Source of the DNA: Thermococcus stetteri
GTDB lineage: Archaea > Methanobacteriota_B > Thermococci > Thermococcales > Thermococcaceae
Direction: 5' to 3'
Assembly (NCBI RefSeq): GCF_017873335.1
Contig: NZ_JAGGKB010000007.1
Span: 1-64,000, forward strand
Length of the DNA: 64,000 nucleotides
This document shows positions 16,265-24,658 of the stretch, piece by piece (positions within the stretch are counted from its first letter, which is position 1; the number at the start of each line of letters is the position of its first letter). The notes under the pieces were generated by a model. The model worked only from the letters and a program-made list of their open reading frames with translations, was not told the DNA's origin and ran no database searches. The position numbers and the translations under genes are program-made.

Positions 16265-17956
16265 TCACCCCAACTTAAACCCGAGAGCCTCGAAGACCTC
16301 TTGGACTTTCCCCCTCACTTCCTCTTCCTGTTTGAGTAGTTTGGCCATCTCTTCGCTGTACTCCCTCATCTTCTCCTCAAATGTCCTCTGATCATCAAAC
16401 TCTAACTTTACACCGACATATCTTCCAGGAGTCAATACGTAGTTGTTCTTCGCTATCTCCTCTATTGTGGCAACTTTAGCAAAGCCCACTTCATCTATCT
16501 CGTCGAGTTTACCTTCTTCAAAGAGACGGAACTTCTCGACTATCTTCGCTATGTGCTCATCTGTTAGAATGTTCTGTCTCCTTGATATTGGCTTATAGAG
16601 GTTCTTGGCGTTAATGAAGAGAACTTTACCCTTCATGTGCTCAGGTTTCTTCTTTCTCATGAACCACAGCGACACCGGTAGCGATACGTTGTAGAACAGC
16701 TTCGGCGGCGCCGCAACAATCCCGTAAACCAAATCCTTTTCAATAAGCTTTCTTCTTATCTTCCCCTCCAGTCCGCCTGCTGAAAGAGCCCCGTTGGCCA
16801 TGACAAACCCAGCCTTACCGTTCGGGGCAAGGTGATAGACAAAGTGAAGTATCCACATGTAGTTGGCGCTGTTCTCGGGTGGTATCAGTGTCTCCTCATC
16901 GCTCACTATTTTAATCCTCGGGTCATCTTCGCTTATCCTGTTCGCTCCCCACCTGCTGTCGTTGAACGGTGGGTTTGAAACCACGAAATTAAACCTCTCA
17001 TGCATGAACTTATCGTCGTGATACGAATCTCCTAACTTTATGTCTCCCTCGGCCCCTCTTATCGCCAGGTTCATCTTACATATCTTCCACGGCCCTTCCT
17101 TTGACTCCTGTCCATATATCGCCAGTCTTGTTTTATCCACCCCCTCCCTTTCGAGAGCTGCTACAAAGAATCCACCGCTTCCACATGCCGGGTCGAATAT
17201 CTTTCCTTCCTTAATGTCTAACACTTCAACGATTAACTTCGTCAGTGAACGTGGAGTATAAAACTCTCCTCCTTTCTGTCCCTCAACCTGTGCGAACTTT
17301 CCAAGGAAATATTCGTAGATCCTGCCGAAAAGATCCCTTCCATCTTTTCCCTTTCCAAAGTCAATATCGGTGAAGAGGTTAATCAGGTACGCTAGGTCCT
17401 CGGGGGCCAAGTTTATCTCGGCATACTTTTTGGGTATAACATCAGCTAGATGATCAGGATACTTATCTTCGAGAATGGAGATTGTGTTATCTATGATCTC
17501 CCCTATGTTCGGCTGGTTTGCGTTCTTTTTGAAATAGCTCCATCTGGCCTCTTCTGGGAGATAAAACACTCCAGCCTCGATATAATATTCCTCGTCCTCC
17601 AAAACGGCCCTTCTCATCTCTGGATCTTCGATGTAATCTTCGCTCTTGGGATTTCCAAACCTTTCTTCAAGCTCCTTTCTTCTCCTCTCAAAAGCCTCTG
17701 AGAGGTACCTTAAAAAAACCAGCCCCAATACTATGTATTTATACTCATGAACTTCAACCTTCTTTCTCAGTTTATCGGCTGCAGCCCATAGCTTCTTTTC
17801 AAGCTCCGGTTCCAGTTCATGATAGCTTCCCCTCCCTCTCCTAACTGTATCAGTTTTAATTCTATCCTTTTTCATTCTCTCCATCTCCGCTTTCTCTTTC
17901 CGCTTATTTACATCCTTCCTGTACGATCTGGAAAGATACTCATCGAGTGTTGGCAT
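16265..17956 (-). CDS. hsdM: Type I restriction-modification DNA methyltransferase subunit
   Basis: 563 residues. The N-terminal HsdM helical domain (LEKKLWAAADKLRKKVEVHE) is followed by the N6-adenine methyltransferase core with SAM motif FDPACGSGGFFVAALE and catalytic SNPPFND. KGGEFYTPRSLTKLIVEVL is the usual linker before motif I. The C terminus is a helical segment that contacts HsdS. The ATG at 17956 follows GGTGATACTA. It is the first gene of the operon, with a leader of roughly 200 bases from the promoter-like sequence near 18175. Confidence 0.95.
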   Translation of the reverse strand: MPTLDEYLSRSYRKDVNKRKEKAEMERMKKDRIKTDTVRRGRGSYHELEPELEKKLWAAADKLRKKVEVHEYKYIVLGLVFLRYLSEAFERRRKELEERFGNPKSEDYIEDPEMRRAVLEDEEYYIEAGVFYLPEEARWSYFKKNANQPNIGEIIDNTISILEDKYPDHLADVIPKKYAEINLAPEDLAYLINLFTDIDFGKGKDGRDLFGRIYEYFLGKFAQVEGQKGGEFYTPRSLTKLIVEVLDIKEGKIFDPACGSGGFFVAALEREGVDKTRLAIYGQESKEGPWKICKMNLAIRGAEGDIKLGDSYHDDKFMHERFNFVVSNPPFNDSRWGANRISEDDPRIKIVSDEETLIPPENSANYMWILHFVYHLAPNGKAGFVMANGALSAGGLEGKIRRKLIEKDLVYGIVAAPPKLFYNVSLPVSLWFMRKKKPEHMKGKVLFINAKNLYKPISRRQNILTDEHIAKIVEKFRLFEEGKLDEIDEVGFAKVATIEEIAKNNYVLTPGRYVGVKLEFDDQRTFEEKMREYSEEMAKLLKQEEEVRGKVQEVFEALGFKLG

Positions 17957-18124
17957 TAGTATCACCAAGTTCTGCTCTCAGTTTCTTTTCTTATATTATT
18001 TAGTCTCCACCTTTTAGAATCTTTTCCCGAGCATCCATAGTGTACTCTCCAGAATTCAGTTTGTTATTATCTCCCTATCCCCGAAACATGGAAAAAACCT
18101 GCTCCAACGCTAAAATCTCCTTTT

Positions 18125-18225
18125 GCTTTGCAAAGCGCTGACAGAAAATTGCGTGCTTTACTCTCTTGAATTGATATAATAGTCAGTATTAGGAGAAGAG
18201 AATAGAAAACCAGATTTAATTCAAG
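18125..18225 (-). promoter_or_regulatory. Candidate promoter and inverted repeats upstream of the hsd operon
   Basis: On the minus strand ATTATATCAA (18171-18180) is a plausible TATA element for hsdM. CTTGAATT (18165-18172) and AATTCAAG (18218-18225) form a perfect 8-base inverted repeat around it, the outer arm overlapping the end of the lipoprotein gene. GCTTTGCAAAGC at 18125-18136 is a perfect 12-base palindrome inside the leader. These could bind a regulator, but no controller gene is recognised in the operon. Confidence 0.4.
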
Positions 18226-18826
18226 GGATCTTTATGGATATAATTGGATCCTCGAAGATGTTGTAGTAGTATCTTAGGCACACCTCTGTACTCTGCGGCA
18301 CCTCAAATGCAATCCACCCCTCAGCCTCTCCTCCCTGAATTAAATCAACCAACTCAAGTTCAGGGGTACTGTCTGGCATTACCACCCATGAGTAGTCTCT
18401 TCCAGCACCATTTGCAAAAGCTTTGAAGTAACTTGGACCTACAGATAATTCCCCTGACCCCTTAATGTATTTCACCCTAACTTTTACCAAGAGATATTCG
18501 TTTCCAGGTTTAGGTTTATCGTTAAACTCATTTGCATCAGCTATCATTTGATTAGCCTGTTTCCCACGAATGTAGTCTATAACGGTGACCTCAACTGTTT
18601 TTGTTCCCCTGTAATCTTTGAAGCTTGCTCGAACAGGTTTCCCTACTTCACCTTCTGCATAGCTTGAGGGAGCTGGACTTTCAGTGAATGTTGTATGTGT
18701 TATAGTGGTCGGTTTTGTTTTAGTAATAGTGGTTGTAGATCCTCCCCCACCAATACACCCAGCACTCAGGACTATCCCTAAAAAGATCATCCAAACTAAA
18801 GCCAGACTTAAAGGTCTCTTTGACAT
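18221..18826 (-). CDS. Secreted lipoprotein with DUF4352-like domain
   Basis: 201 residues. The N-terminal signal peptide ends in a lipobox, IVLSAGC, followed by a glycine and Thr-rich linker (TTTITKTKPTTIT) that is a likely O-glycosylated stalk, as in many Thermococcales binding proteins. The folded part has PKPGNEYLLVKVRVKYIKG and a C-terminal EVCLRYYYNIFEDPIISIKI, consistent with the immunoglobulin-like DUF4352 fold of surface lipoproteins. It is anchored outside the cell membrane; the ligand is unknown. It lies between the hsd promoter region and a dead IS and has no close operon partner. Confidence 0.75.
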   Translation of the reverse strand: MSKRPLSLALVWMIFLGIVLSAGCIGGGGSTTTITKTKPTTITHTTFTESPAPSSYAEGEVGKPVRASFKDYRGTKTVEVTVIDYIRGKQANQMIADANEFNDKPKPGNEYLLVKVRVKYIKGSGELSVGPSYFKAFANGAGRDYSWVVMPDSTPELELVDLIQGGEAEGWIAFEVPQSTEVCLRYYYNIFEDPIISIKIP

Positions 18827-18925
18827 TATGTATACACCCCAAATCGCTGTTATTTGTATTTTCTTTTTGGCTCATCTACTTATTGTGACTGAAAGGCTTT
18901 AAAGTTTTCTTCCTAAGTACTCAAC

Positions 18926-19831
18926 ATGACGGGGGTAATCACAAACGATGTTATCGCCAGAAGATTATTCCTACCAGACCCAGAAGAATGCTACAGGACA
19001 ATCAGACAAATTCGCTGGCCAAACGGAGTAACCTGCCCATACTGCGGCAGTAAAAACATTCAGAAGAACGGACACACGCCGAAAGGAGCTCAAAAATACC
19101 ACTGCAAAAACTGCAGAAAACACTTCAACGACTTAACAGGCACAATATTCGACCACCACAAATTCCCAATCAACGAAATGACTTAACGGGTCAATGCCTC
19201 ACAAAAGCACCAAACTAATCTCAGAAGAACTCAACAGGGACTACCAAGCAGTCCTAAACTTCGTCCACGAAGTGCAGAGGATGGCCGGAAACTCTAAAGT
19301 CAGGCTGGAGGATGTTGTTGAAATTGACGAAGTTTACCCGCACGCCGGCAGTAAAGGCTTTAAAAAAAGAATCCCAGGCGGAGAGGCAGGCACAAGCGTG
19401 GCAGGGGAACTGCAAAGTCCGGAAAACCGCCAGTAGTGACTCTCGTGGCTCGAAGAACAGGGCAAGTTCTCTTTCTTGTCTTTGAGAATCTGCGGGATTT
19501 TCCTCAGAAACTCAAGCAGCGGGTTGGAAATTTGATTGCGGGAGAACTGAAGGTTTTTACTGACGAGTATTCCATTTATGATTCTCTGAAGGAGGGTTTG
19601 GGGGTTATTAATTCTCATGAGCGGGTTAATCATTCTGAGAGGGAGTTTGCGCGTGGTGAGGTTCACGTTAATACTTGTGAAAACAGGCATGGTTTTCTGA
19701 GGGCTTATCTGAAGAAGTATCGTGGTGTTAGTTTCAGGTGGTTGCAGGGTTATTTGGACTTTCTGGCGTTGATTCTGAATAACAGGTGGGGGTGGTTCCC
19801 AGAACTAATATCAACCAGAATACCTAGATGA
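18926..19831 (+). pseudogene. IS1595-type transposase, frameshifted
   Basis: Three pieces make one transposase. The first (MTGVITNDVIARRLFLPDPE) contains a zinc ribbon, CPYCGSKNIQKNGH and YHCKNCRKHF. The second (MPHKSTKLISEELNRDYQAV) leads to VVEIDEVYPHAG, the first acidic residue of the ISXO2-type DDE domain. The third contains VFTDEYSIYDSL and ENRHGFLRAYLKKYRGVSF. The breaks are a stop at 19184-19186 and a minus-one shift at an A7 run at 19362-19368, beyond which NPRRRGRHKRGRGT-like sequence continues the family pattern. I could not identify terminal inverted repeats, so element ends are not given. Confidence 0.85.
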
Positions 19832-19835
19832 GCGA

Positions 19836-20303
19836 TTAAAATATCCTTACGATGCCCAAACTAGGTAGTAAGGTTATCAAAATGCTGAACAATCCTCCAA
19901 ATAACAAGGCACCCATAGTTCTCTTTTTTTCCATCCCAAATATATAAGCCGCTAAACTTCCGGTCCACACTCCTGTTCCCGGGAGGGGTATGGCAACAAA
20001 GATAATAAGGCCTAAAAATCCCCACTTTTCCACATATGGATGGGCCTTTTTCCTTGCTCTCTCAACATATTTTAGATAGAGTTCCGCAAACTTTCCCAAA
20101 GAAGTATTTTCAAGTTTAAGCATTACCAAATCTATTAAGGGTAAAAGAATAGGTAATGTCAAAGAAAGAAGAAGTACCCCAAACGAGGCCATTATTAAAG
20201 TTCCGGATAGAGGGTAACCTCTGCCAATACCATAAACTATGGCATATCTTCCCTCAAACGTTGGAACAAGTGAGAGTAAGAATATTTCTATGAATTTATT
20301 CAA
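19836..20303 (-). CDS. COG2426 small multidrug-export-like membrane protein
   Basis: 155 residues with the family landmarks FLLSLVPTFEGRYAIVYGIG near the N terminus and FVAIPLPGTGVWTGSLAAY near the C terminus, and four or five hydrophobic helices. The family name refers to small multidrug export proteins, but the transported substrate is unproven. It starts with TTG overlapping the 3' end of the PAP2 gene and uses GGAGGTGTT just upstream. A paralogous PAP2-COG2426 pair with the same overlap and start arrangement occurs at 28634-29735. Confidence 0.85.
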   Translation of the reverse strand: MNKFIEIFLLSLVPTFEGRYAIVYGIGRGYPLSGTLIMASFGVLLLSLTLPILLPLIDLVMLKLENTSLGKFAELYLKYVERARKKAHPYVEKWGFLGLIIFVAIPLPGTGVWTGSLAAYIFGMEKKRTMGALLFGGLFSILITLLPSLGIVRIF

Positions 20304-20946
20304 CTCTGAACACCTCCAATTTCAGTTTTTCTATGAGTGAGTTATAGACCAGAAGCCAAAGCTTAGCTGTGGATTCGACTATAATCGAAACCCATATACC
20401 AAGGAAGAGAGCGAATAAAACGTCGCTGAACCAGTGAACACGCAAAAGCAACCTTGAAAGAGCGATAAGGAGCGCATATCCCCATAAAGCTATTCTATAC
20501 TTGGGATAGCGCCCTCCTAAAAAATAGGCTAAAATGGATGCCCTCGTAGTGTGTCCAGAGGGGAACGCAAAATAGTCTGCGTTTAGAAGTGCTTGGAAGA
20601 AGGTTAAGTGTAAAGGTGCTTCATTAGGTCTTGGGATGTCCGTAGAGGCTTTTAATACTCCAACGAGGAGCATGCCAAGAAAAATCGAGAGCGTAAAGTT
20701 CAAAGTTTCAAGACTAAGTTTTCTCTCTTTCTTGAAATCCCAAATTAGAAAGAGCAAGATGTAAAGTACAAAAGCTCCGAAGCTTGCCGACTGTGTTATT
20801 ATATTGACCCAAGAAGAGTTTATGAGAGGTGTGTGAGCATATACATAGGCATTAATTCCATTAAATAAGCCGAGGTATTCGATAATTATTATGCTTACCA
20901 ATGTGAGCGTTAAAAGTGCAAACGGCCAAGATTTTAACTTATCCAT
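20296..20946 (-). CDS. PAP2-family membrane phosphatase
   Basis: 216 residues with about six membrane helices. The three-part phosphatase signature is present: KASTDIPRPNEA, FPSGHTTRAS, and SRLLLRVHWFSDVLFALFLG, with the catalytic His in RVHWFSD. Such enzymes dephosphorylate lipid pyrophosphates or phosphatidate on the outer face of the membrane; in archaea polyprenyl-pyrophosphate recycling is a reasonable guess. The gene overlaps the preceding small membrane protein by 8 bases and the following COG2426 gene by 8. Confidence 0.9.
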   Translation of the reverse strand: MDKLKSWPFALLTLTLVSIIIIEYLGLFNGINAYVYAHTPLINSSWVNIITQSASFGAFVLYILLFLIWDFKKERKLSLETLNFTLSIFLGMLLVGVLKASTDIPRPNEAPLHLTFFQALLNADYFAFPSGHTTRASILAYFLGGRYPKYRIALWGYALLIALSRLLLRVHWFSDVLFALFLGIWVSIIVESTAKLWLLVYNSLIEKLKLEVFRVE

Positions 20947-21226
20947 GCCTTTTACTCTCCTTCACAGCCACTGCAATGAAGAATAGGGAGATTATAAGGA
21001 ACTCCAGCAAGTTTACCATCAAGTCAATGGTTCCTCCTTCTATTTCTGGAAAGACTATGTCAATCTGCTCAACAAACTCCTTCAGCGCATAAAGTAGAAA
21101 CGCTAATGAAACTATCAGGAACTTTCTAAGCTTCGTTCTCTGATATGCAATAATTGCCGCTCCTGTTAATAGGAGAGAGAACATAACAATCCCAAGGCTT
21201 AAAATTTGCTCCATATCCAGCATCAT
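20939..21226 (-). CDS. Small three-helix membrane protein
   Basis: About 95 residues with hydrophobic segments LGIVMFSLLLTGAAIIAYQR, FLIVSLAFLLYALKEFV and LVNLLEFLIISLFFIAVAV, and a short basic C-terminal tail. The ATG at 21226 follows GAGAGGTGATTG and lies 4 bases after the stop of the wHTH regulator gene. Proteins of this layout often accompany archaeal wHTH regulators in Thermococcales, but I do not recognise a function. Confidence 0.7.
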   Translation of the reverse strand: MMLDMEQILSLGIVMFSLLLTGAAIIAYQRTKLRKFLIVSLAFLLYALKEFVEQIDIVFPEIEGGTIDLMVNLLEFLIISLFFIAVAVKESKRHG

Positions 21227-21229
21227 CAA

Positions 21230-21757
21230 TCACCTCTCAAAGTCCATGAATAAATCAACAATTCTATCCGCCCACTTGGCAAGTAAACTCGGATGATAGT
21301 TCATGATCATTTTAAGGAAGAGCTCCTCATTTCCTGTGAAATAATATTTTACAAACTTTCCATCTCTCTTATTTTCAACCAGCCCTAATTCATTGAGTCT
21401 CGTCATGTAGTAATTAATAGTAGGTGGGGTAAGTCCCGTTTTATCGCACAGCTCCATTTGAGTAATTCCTGGGTTTGCAATCAGAGCCATTATTATCTCC
21501 CTCACGTTTTCACTTGAAAGCAATGCCAATATTTCCTTTTCTCTCTCACTAAAAATGCTTGCGGGAAAGTAGTGCCTTTTTAAGCCACTTCGTTTTGATA
21601 CAATCAACCCAAGTTTTTCAAGTTTGTGGATGTGATACTGGAGAACTCCGGGAGCTAGTTCCATTCTCCGGGATATCTCGTTAAAGCTCAGACCGGGATT
21701 TTCTCTGATGAATTCGAGCACTTGCTGCGTCCGCTCATTAAGCTTTTTGTCATTCAT
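21230..21757 (-). CDS. Transcriptional regulator with two winged-helix domains
   Basis: 175 residues made of two tandem winged-helix units: residues about 10-65 (NERTQQVLEFIRENPGLSFN, LAPGVLQYHIHKLEKLGLIV) and about 75-140 (EKEILALLSSENVREIIMAL, LTPPTINYYMTRLNELGLVE). Both recognition helices are of ArsR/MarR type. No cysteine-based metal site or ligand domain is evident. It heads the minus-strand operon and diverges from the secreted PepSY-like protein gene across 205 bases containing the latter's promoter, so it may control both directions. Confidence 0.85.
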   Translation of the reverse strand: MNDKKLNERTQQVLEFIRENPGLSFNEISRRMELAPGVLQYHIHKLEKLGLIVSKRSGLKRHYFPASIFSEREKEILALLSSENVREIIMALIANPGITQMELCDKTGLTPPTINYYMTRLNELGLVENKRDGKFVKYYFTGNEELFLKMIMNYHPSLLAKWADRIVDLFMDFER

Positions 21758-21909
21758 GGCTATCTTTAATCATTTGTGCTCCAAGAGTTAATTAATGTTT
21801 TGTGGTTCAGTTTTAAAAATGTCTTCGTGCTTTAATTGGTTATTAATCCCTTAATCAACCCGATATTTCGAAAATTGAACTAACAATTCAAGAAATAAAC
21901 CAGAACAGT

Positions 21910-21917
21910 TTTATATA
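21910..21917 (+). promoter_or_regulatory. TATA element of the PepSY-like protein gene
   Basis: TTTATATA in AT-rich DNA, 46 bases before the GTG start. This is the usual TATA consensus of Thermococcales. It lies in the divergent intergenic region shared with the wHTH regulator. Confidence 0.55.
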
Positions 21918-21962
21918 AGGTCTAAGTATCTAACATTAGAAAGCTGAATGGAGGTGAAAAAT

Positions 21963-22493
21963 GTGAAATGGAAATTCAATATCGGCCTTAAAGTCGTTGC
22001 AGTAATTGTAGCATTGATAGTTACAGTAGGAGTTGGTGCCTTTGCAGTAGCGGCTTCAGACAATACGTCCAACAGCACTAGCGATACGAATTCCCCAACT
22101 TATGTCGGAAGCATATCAGTACCTCAAGACGTGGAAAATGAAAAAGAAGATCAAGAAGCAAAGACACTTCAGGATCTGGCAAAAATAACCGTGGAACAAG
22201 CTAAGGATTCTGCTCTTTCAGTTGTCAATGGAACGATAAATAAAGTGGAACTTGGCAACGAGAACGGCTATTTGGTGTATTCCGTCGAGGTCAAGACTGC
22301 GGATGGAGTCATCAAAGACGTGAAAGTCGATGCAGGAAACGGTAAAGTACTTCAAATTGACACCGACAATGAAATGAATGGAATGGAAAAAGAAAACGAA
22401 AAAGAAAAAGAACAAGCTGGGGAAAAAGAAGACGATGAATCCTCTGCTGATAACGACAATATTCAAGAAGAATCAGAACAAGAAGAAGGTTAA
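21963..22493 (+). CDS. Secreted acidic PepSY-like protein
   Basis: 176 residues. A signal segment (LKVVAVIVALIVTVGVGAFA) is followed by a Ser/Thr/Asn-rich stretch and one PepSY-like domain: LAKITVEQAKDSALSVV, GTINKVELGNENGYLVYSVE, VKVDAGNGKVLQI. The C-terminal 45 residues are almost entirely Glu, Lys and Asp. The GTG at 21963 has GGAGGTG at correct distance; an ATG 15 bases upstream is the ribosome binding site region itself. PepSY modules bind or inhibit extracytoplasmic enzymes. The acidic tail may bind cations or the S-layer. It is the first gene of the plus-strand half of the envelope cluster. Confidence 0.75.
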   Translation: MKWKFNIGLKVVAVIVALIVTVGVGAFAVAASDNTSNSTSDTNSPTYVGSISVPQDVENEKEDQEAKTLQDLAKITVEQAKDSALSVVNGTINKVELGNENGYLVYSVEVKTADGVIKDVKVDAGNGKVLQIDTDNEMNGMEKENEKEKEQAGEKEDDESSADNDNIQEESEQEEG

Positions 22494-22586
22494 GCTTTCT
22501 CTTTAATTTTCCACACCTCTTTAATATTTGAAAAATGAACCAATTGACTTTTAATAGCAGGGATAAAAGAAAAAGTGGGATTTAAG

Positions 22587-23459
22587 ATGATAAACTTTGG
22601 CGATTACACAGCCCTTATTCGCTCTCTAGACAATAAAAGCTTGGAGCTTTTAGGAATAGCACTAGTCTTGTATTACATAAGCACCCTTATTTACGCTCTT
22701 CGCTGGAAAATAGTACTTGCAGGCATGGGGGAAAATATCCCAGTGCTGGACCTTTTGAAGGTGACCCTATCTTCTATTTTTGTTAACAATATTACCCCCA
22801 TGAGTAGAGGGGGTGGAGAGATACTTCGAGTAACATGGGTATCAAAGAAGCACAAAATACCTCTAACATTATCAACTGTAAGTATTGTCTATGAAAGGAT
22901 TATGGAGATAATCCCAGTTATGTTTCTGCTTCTACTTGCCATTACATACTTTGCAACACACCTACTTTCCATTGCTGCCATATTTGTTATTTTCATACTC
23001 CTCATATGGCTCAAGTGGGAAGACTTGATAAAAATCTCTACCAAACTCTTGAAAATAAGACTTACCCCAGAGGAACTTATTAAAATGAGTGCGCTAAAGA
23101 AAAAGCCCTCTTTAAATATCTTAGCAATAAGCTTGAGTTCGATGGCCTGGACTTTAGAGATTGCAAGACTTAAACTCATAGCCCTTGCATTTGGATGGAA
23201 TCCAAGTATCGGGTTCCTCGCGATAATATCCCTCGCCAATCTGGTATTCGGATTGATGGCATTCACCCCCGGCGGATTGGGCATCGTGGAAGGAGGACTC
23301 TTTGGGACTCTTACCTATTTTGGAATTCCCTCCACACTTGCCATCTCAATCACTCTAATTGAGCGTTTTATCTCATATGTTTTGAGCACTATAGTTGGTT
23401 TTCTCGTATTGATAATTTCAGGAGGAATTGAACTATGGAAAGCCTTAAAATCGCATTAG
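22587..23459 (+). CDS. Lysylphosphatidylglycerol-synthase-TM-like (YbhN/UPF0104) flippase-like protein
   Basis: About 290 residues, eight hydrophobic helices. The conserved LRWKIVLAGMG-like opening, VNNITPMSRGGGEILRVTW (the TP-x-RGGGE motif of the family) and FTPGGLGIVEGG near the C terminus identify the YbhN/AglD-type membrane family. Archaeal relatives take part in lipid or glycan handling. The ATG at 22587 (MINFGDY) is preferred; a GTG 12 bases earlier is also open. Its 3' end overlaps the glycosyltransferase start by 25 bases. Confidence 0.85.
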   Translation: MINFGDYTALIRSLDNKSLELLGIALVLYYISTLIYALRWKIVLAGMGENIPVLDLLKVTLSSIFVNNITPMSRGGGEILRVTWVSKKHKIPLTLSTVSIVYERIMEIIPVMFLLLLAITYFATHLLSIAAIFVIFILLIWLKWEDLIKISTKLLKIRLTPEELIKMSALKKKPSLNILAISLSSMAWTLEIARLKLIALAFGWNPSIGFLAIISLANLVFGLMAFTPGGLGIVEGGLFGTLTYFGIPSTLAISITLIERFISYVLSTIVGFLVLIISGGIELWKALKSH

Positions 23460-24658
23460 CATCTGACTGGTTTTTCCCAAGCGTGGGAGGAATAGAGTAT
23501 CATGTCCATGATTTAGCCACACATTTGACTGCCATTGGTCATGAGGTTCATGTAATAACGAGATTTGGGGCTTACCCTGATGAAAAACTTCCCTATGATG
23601 TTCACCGCTTTAAGGGGAGAATAACCATAAATAGTCTCCATGTGAGCATTGGAACGGATATGCTAAAGAAGGTGAATGAACTATACAAGAAGGAGCACTT
23701 CGACATGACCCACGGTCACAGCATATATTCCCCTACCGCGGTAGGCGTCTCAAATCTTTCAAGTGGTATAAGAAGGGTTCCAAGCATGATCACAAATCAC
23801 TCATTCCTTGGAAATTCCATGCTAAATCCTGCTTATATTGCAGTCCTAAGACTCTCCCTGCGCAAAGTTAACTCCTTTATAGCAGTTAGCGAAGCAGTTG
23901 AGAGAGATCTACGTTCAATTTTAGGTAAGAGCTTAAGAGGGAGACCTATATATACAATTCCAAACGGCATAGATACAGAATTTTGGAGACCAGCTGAGGA
24001 CAAAGAGGAAACAAAGTCAGAACTTGGATATAAAGGAGTTGTAGTTACAACGACCTCTCGCCTCACAAAAAGAAAAAGAGTTCATATAATCCCCAAAATC
24101 GCAAGAACAATAAGAGAGGATTATGGAGACAACATTACATTTTTGATAATTGGTGACGGGCCAGAAAGGAAAAACATCGAAGAGGCAATCAAGAAATACA
24201 GAGTTAATGACATGGTTAAGCTTTTGGGTAAGCAACCTAGAGAGAATATCAAAAAATATCTCCAGGCAAGCGATATTTATCTCTCTCCCACAATATACGA
24301 AGCCTTTGGATTGGCTGCTTTGGAGGCTTTGGCCTGTGGTGTTCCAGTAGTAGCTAACAACCATGGAGGGATTAGTGAGATCGTCAACCATAATAGCAGT
24401 GGCTTGCTTTCCCAAAATGACTATGAACTCCTCCAAAACTTAAGAAAGTTAATAGAAGATGAAGAACTCAGAGAAAAAATGGGCAAGGAAGCAAGAAGAA
24501 GTGTGGAAAAGCGTTTTACATGGGACAAAATAGTGTGGGATATCTTAACCGTATACAAAGAAACAATGAATCTCACTCCAATGCAGCCTTTTGCACTTTA
24601 TAAACTTTACCAGACCCTAAAAAGAGGGATTGCAAATGCTAGTGTCTTTAACCTTTGA
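23435..24658 (+). CDS. GT4-family glycosyltransferase
   Basis: 407 residues with two Rossmann halves. The N-terminal SDWFFPSVGGIEYHVHDLA matches the acceptor-side GG-I-x-x-H/V loop of GT4 enzymes such as PIG-A and PimA. The C-terminal half has SRLTKRKRVHIIPKIA and SPTIYEAFGLAALEALACG, the EX7E donor-binding motif. It probably transfers a sugar from a nucleotide donor to a membrane lipid or glycan. The neighbouring flippase-like and deacetylase genes overlap it at both ends, which points to one pathway. Confidence 0.9.
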   Translation: MESLKIALASDWFFPSVGGIEYHVHDLATHLTAIGHEVHVITRFGAYPDEKLPYDVHRFKGRITINSLHVSIGTDMLKKVNELYKKEHFDMTHGHSIYSPTAVGVSNLSSGIRRVPSMITNHSFLGNSMLNPAYIAVLRLSLRKVNSFIAVSEAVERDLRSILGKSLRGRPIYTIPNGIDTEFWRPAEDKEETKSELGYKGVVVTTTSRLTKRKRVHIIPKIARTIREDYGDNITFLIIGDGPERKNIEEAIKKYRVNDMVKLLGKQPRENIKKYLQASDIYLSPTIYEAFGLAALEALACGVPVVANNHGGISEIVNHNSSGLLSQNDYELLQNLRKLIEDEELREKMGKEARRSVEKRFTWDKIVWDILTVYKETMNLTPMQPFALYKLYQTLKRGIANASVFNL

